Shown here piece by piece: positions 59,031 through 64,000 of a DNA stretch of 64,000 bases (the stretch's first letter is position 1; each line of letters starts with the position of its first letter). Position numbers and translations under genes: made by a program. Source of the DNA: Sialis fuliginosa. Its lineage: Eukaryota; Arthropoda; Insecta; Megaloptera; Sialidae. A model generated the notes under the pieces. The model worked only from the letters and a program-made list of their open reading frames with translations, searched no databases and was not told where the DNA came from. The DNA lies in contig OY540810.1 of assembly GCA_961205875.1 (NCBI GenBank), forward strand, positions 30,442,001 to 30,506,000. The letters are read 5' to 3'.

Positions 59031-62000
59031 TATATAAATTAATTCATAATAATTATTCATACTTATACCACCGTATCCACCTATGTTCTGACTATCCTGT
59101 GAATCTGAAGAAAGTGATTACCTCATAATCGAACTTTTAATCTTTTTTTTGTTACTTCTGAAATACAACCAGGTAAATTAATATAAATTATAAATCGATA
59201 CCTAGTTGAAAATCAGGAGTAACATGTTGTATACAATTCCAGAATAAAAATTAGATGTTAACTGATTATAAATTTTAATTTATTAACATAATATATTTTA
59301 GTTTTTCATTAATTGGCAATGAACACATAAGTGTATAAAAATTTATTTTTTAAGTTTTTAAAATAGAAATATTTATACTTGCATATATTGGCTAAAACAT
59401 GTATTAAATAATTATTATAAATACCATTAAAATTTCAAAACAAATTGTTTGTGAGATTTGTAATAATTAGTTACATATATATATTTGCTAAAATGTACAA
59501 ATTGGAAACATTTTAGAATTAAATTATTAACTGTACATTAATTATATTAAAGATAGCGAATTTTTTTAAATTAAATTGTAGATAAATAATTTTATTAAAA
59601 TGCATGGTGTTTAAAAATAATATTTTATAAATAAATTTTTCCATTTGAAACGTGTATTGTAATAATATTAACATATGAAATCTTAATGAACATTTTGATA
59701 ATCTTTAAAAATAAATAAAGGATGGAGGTATTAAGAAAAGGTATTAACAGATAACTCTTTCTTGTATAAACAACTTTTTATTAATTTTATCAAAGTAAAT
59801 TATAATTAAGTTATTGAATTTTTATTTCTAACACAAACTTCCAGTATATTTAGTCAATAATACAGGCAGTTTAAATGAGTCATTCAAATGCCAAAGTGAC
59901 TTATATAAATGGTCAAACATTTTTTTCATTACTGACTATTTTTTTCTGAAAACAACTACCAATGAAAGCCTTGGCAAACAAGACAACACTAGCATTTACC
60001 TCGAGAATTCAAACCATGTAAATGAATTTAGCCACTGGCAACAATGTTACAGCGTTGTCATATTTACCAAGGCTTAAGTCTGTAATCACTTTGGCTTTTG
60101 AAAATATTTACCAGTCAAGTAGAAAGAGTTATATATACAATTTTGTTTAATTTTATTAATAAAGCATAGCTAATAAAAACTAAAAATATAATAGGTTGGT
60201 AAGGAATAAAAAAAAGAAATCTAGAACTTAGAGCAGGTCATTTTAGGAATTTTTTTCATTAATGCTTTCAATTTATTTATAAGAAAAATTTAGTTTAAAT
60301 ACTAAATAAATAAATAATAGACCAGTGATGTGCTTCTAAACAACAACACAGATGGTCTACATTTTAACGTAGACACTCAGGGATTTTTTTTTAATTAAAA
60401 AAGTGCCGGAGCACACTTCTTGTCAAGCTTTTTGCTGAAAATTATATTCAAATATCATGCCGTTCGACCGTGTTACATGACAAAAAAAGCCCTGTAGACA
60501 CTTAATATGTAAACTATACAGATTTATATTATTATCTATAAAAATAATTAAATATTAATCAGAAGAGAAATACTGAAAAAGGTATTCTAATTTTGCGAGG
60601 TCTACCGTTGTTTATATGTCATATTGCAACAAACAATTTTGAATGACGATGTTAGAATAGACTGTATATGACAAGATTTCTCTGCTTTTTATATAGTTTA
60701 CAATACTTACATAGTCTACATGAGAAATGTAAACAATGCATAGGCAATCTATATTTATAGACTGCATTTCATAGTTTACAACACAACACTGATGTAGACC
60801 ATAATTAATTAGCATGTTTGATTGTTAGTTTTTTACAAATATGAATGTTTATTTCGCACCAGCCTAATATAAAGTGTATAGCAAACGTTAGATTATATGA
60901 TAGTTTAATGTTTGTGTTCCACATTGATTTTAAAAATTAAATATTCCAAATATTTATGTGCATATTATTATTATTATGAGATATAAATAGAACATTGAAA
61001 ATACTTTTAGTGCCATTCCTAAAGATGTTATTTATAATTTACGAAAATAAGAAGAACGATATATTATATTCTTATTTAATTTTATCTTATTTTATTTTAA
61101 ATAGTCAGCATTTTGTATATTTTTTTAATTATTTAAGAATTGAAAAAGAAGAAAAACATGGGTATTTTTTAATAATGCAGAGTACATATTATACTATTTA
61201 TTAATAATTTCTATGAACATATCTTGTAAAAAAATATAATTCCTAGTTAACTTAATTAATATACATTCCATATAAATAATATTTATCCTCCTATATATAT
61301 TTTTTATTTTAAGTGGCAATGATACCTACAATGAAGTTGTAAATAAAAGTACAACAATATTGCAAAGAGTGAAATTAATTTAGATTTGCGCCAAATGTCT
61401 GGAAGTGACTATCAAAGAAACCAAATATGCATCGCTTGTTGAATCGCAACTGTAAGAAATCTACAGAAGATCGTAATAGAATAATTGGTTGTAAAGTACT
61501 GTCACGTTATAGTCAAGGGTTAGAATAACATTATTTTTGTTAAGCATTCCCTTAAAAATAGATAGAAATGCAGCTGAATAATATTTTTTTATACATATGT
61601 CCACTCACATCTCATAGGCAAGAGGCAGATAGCTTTAAAGGGTTAAGTAACCATGGGGGTATAATTGCAAAAAAATAGTTAGACATTTATTATAAAAATA
61701 TTCAATTTTCTTCTGAGATAATGGTGGAAAATTAGCCTCTATGTTATATCATTTCATCGGATAAAATTTCACAAAACTTGCTAAATATTTTTGTAATAAT
61801 GACTTTTTTTCTAAATGGCTATTTGTCTATCTATCTCTTGCCTACTTTATCTATATGCATTATGTAAGATAATATTCGATAATAAATTTAGTGTTACGTT
61901 TATTATGAATGTTAAGTATTAGAAATGACAATAGGTTTGTAAAAAGTGAGTGGGTATGTACGTATATGCACAATTTTTCAATTTTGTGATTTATATAATA

Positions 62001-62810
62001 TATTATACAAGTATAAAGTTTAATAAGTGCTCATATATATTTTTTCATAAGGTATTAATTTTGTTGCTTTATTATATTTAATTGTAAAAAATATCATTAT
62101 ATTTTGTACAAAGAAAAGTGGAAATAAATCCCTATAAAATATATCTTAACTATTTTTTATTAAAATGAGAAAATTATTTGTAAATAAATTAAATACCAAG
62201 CCATTTGCTTTGTTTTCAGAAAAATACTTATACTTCATTGATCAAGCATTTGGGTGTTAAAATTAACATATCAAAAAATTTGGGATCTGAACGACTGCTT
62301 ACGTAGGTATTCTACTCTTCCTGTTTCCCCGCTGTGGCTGATAGCTACGCCCCTGATACGATTGCAACAGGTACCGTATTATCTAGCGCCGATTAAGGGC
62401 ATGGTTACCGTACTCAGATAAAAAACATAATTCTAAGAAAAATACAACTATTTTCACATGTTACAATGAACTATTGTTTCTTGTTCTATATTATTCATAA
62501 GTTCTAATACAGATAATTATGTTTTTCAACGTAAATTCATTAATATTACTTATTATTGTACTGATTCAGTACGCATGCGTATTAGATATTTTCAAAAAAA
62601 TGTCAATTGGTCTTGGTTAGTAACAGAAAAGTATTTGTAAAAGATTGAAATATATGGTATTGTTAAATTTTCTGTGAAGTTTAACCGTATTTTACACGAA
62701 ATAACCAAGTTAGTTTCGTATATTTTTTTATAAATCGACCTTGATCAGCGCCGTAGTCGAGAGGAAACTAAAGACATTGTCTCGCTTCAACTCTTTGTAT
62801 GTACTTTTTC

Positions 62811-63124
62811 CAGTGGCGCAGTTGGAGTGAAGTAAAATAATGACTGCCCACACTAGACGTAATTATAATAATGCATTTACCTGTTAAACAAGCTACAGCA
62901 GAGCTAACAGATCAATCGTGATCTGTCAGTCGATCGCGACGAATTTTGAAGATTTTAAAATAAATGGTTTGACCGGGTAATGCATTAAGTAAATAATCAT
63001 GAACGATTATTTATTTAAGTAAGCAGTTGTAATGTTTACCCGCGGGCGCCAAAGTTTCTTGGGCCGACGCTGGACGGAAATTGATTCCATTTTTTATCTA
63101 AAATAACCCCCAGCTTCGCCACTG
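62811..63124. repeat. probable hAT-type element
   Basis: Left CAGTGGCGCAGTTGGAGTG; complement of the right end CAGTGGCGAAGCTGGGGGT. The first 17 bases agree at all but three positions. No 8-bp duplication is preserved (ACTTTTTC against TAGATTAT), so it is old or the ends are misjudged. Confidence 0.55.
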
Positions 63125-64000
63125 TAGATTATCCTAGTAATTAAGAATACTTGGTAAATACGGAGAACATGGGTTTCCCGACGTCAAACTATCAAAAATC
63201 ACGTGTTGATGTGTTAGAATAGAGTAGAATGTGCTGTATCTATTGTAACATGTAGGAATTTTTATTTGACAATTTTTTAATAAAAACAGTTCGTTGCAGT
63301 GGAGATTGAATCCCCGTTTTTATACTATATTAGCCCCATTTCACCCCAATAGCCCAATAGATTGTCCTAACCAAGGACAGTTAAAGTTAGAGCATCAAGT
63401 CTATTCTGAATAACTACATACGTGTTTTTGTTAGTGTAACGTGGGGCCACCCATGTTCTCCGTATTAACAAAATACTTAATTATTATTAAAAATTGTATT
63501 ATAATTTACATACGCATAATACACACTTATAATATAAGTTCATAGTTAAGTCATTTACTTTTTTTTTCAACTCATCACATATTTCTGTCGGCGCCACTAG
63601 TTTTCTTACCGACTCTTGTACCTGGCTTTACGAGAAACAGGTAGTCTTTGCAACAACTTAGTGGCATTTTACTGTGAAGTGTCAGTATTTTGTTATTTCA
63701 CACTGGAAATCTGTGTTTAATTAACTAATTTATCGATATTATATGATATAAATAAAGTGATATTAAAAATAAGTGTAGTTATTATATTTTCAAGTTCCTC
63801 TTTGGTGATTTCATAATAAATAATGTACCTATATCATAGTTTTGTGTTGATGATTTTTTTTTATTATTACTACAGACTTTCTACTTTGAAAGTTGATAAA
63901 TAAAATAATATAAAACGATATTTTTTAAAACTAATTTGTGTGGGCACATGCATATTGGCGTAATATGTTTTAGTAAAATATAAATTAAAAAATAACTAAT

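Larger units (their letters stand above)
57759..64000. other. cindr 3' UTR and gene-free region
   Basis: The cindr 3' UTR must start here, but no AATAAA close to the stop was found, so its length is unknown. No further gene, tRNA or rRNA was recognised. An imperfect inverted repeat around 59880-60120 (CAAATGCCAAAGTGACTT against AATCACTTTGGCTTTTG, GCCTTGGCAAACAAGACAAC against GTTGTCATATTTACCAAGGC) may be another MITE. Open frames at 60612 and 60995 are AT-rich and motif-free. Confidence 0.45.

Noticed and set aside
1-64000. CRISPR array, operon or bacterial contig
   Set aside because: No regularly spaced direct repeats, genes are split by GT-AG introns and gene content is metazoan.

Overview
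This is a strongly AT-rich piece of eukaryotic nuclear DNA with spliced genes (GT-AG introns whose reading phases close exactly), large introns and a very heavy load of short inverted-repeat transposons. Gene content and repeats point to an insect. A Helitron 3' end of the form hairpin plus CTAG, a (TGTC)n-bearing Helitron head and a silk-regulator-like STPR protein make Lepidoptera the best guess, but the order is inferred, not proven.

Layout. 1-10000: no gene seen, only transposon remains (a fold-back element, a dead Tc1/mariner copy with both terminal repeats, two more fold-backs). 10232-12234 (-): MOCS3/Uba4, 8 exons, 453 aa, the E1-like enzyme that thiocarboxylates Urm1 and MOCS2A. 13009-13767 (+): a 252-aa STPR-repeat protein related to Bombyx FMBP-1, divergently arranged from MOCS3 across about 0.8 kb. 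13768-17910: MITE-rich intergenic DNA. 17911-46973 (-): a 12-exon, 29-kb gene for a 1395-aa ankyrin-repeat protein with a long Glu/Lys-rich middle and a separate C-terminal module. I assembled it exon by exon with matching phases but cannot name it. Its introns hold most of the transposons in the window. 46974-50831: divergent intergenic region. 50832-52429 (+): Yif1, 6 exons, 349 aa, an ER-Golgi five-pass membrane protein. 53066-57758 (+): cindr/CD2AP/CIN85, 4 exons, 626 aa, three SH3 domains, a CapZ-binding (CPI) motif and a C-terminal coiled coil. 57759-64000: no further gene seen.

The genes do not form a pathway: tRNA thiolation/Moco synthesis, a DNA-binding protein, an ankyrin scaffold, Golgi traffic and actin/endocytosis adaptors are simply neighbours. 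The most unusual structures are (i) a near-perfect inverted repeat with arms of about 640 bp and a 200-bp loop inside intron 1 of the ankyrin gene (44.7-46.2 kb), which would give a long double-stranded hairpin in the pre-mRNA; (ii) nested insertions that give a relative order of events (piggyBac-type MITE in a mariner; mariner in a hAT-type element; a MITE in a MITE); and (iii) two intronic patches of short-period GGATCGG/GGTTCGG DNA of unknown origin.
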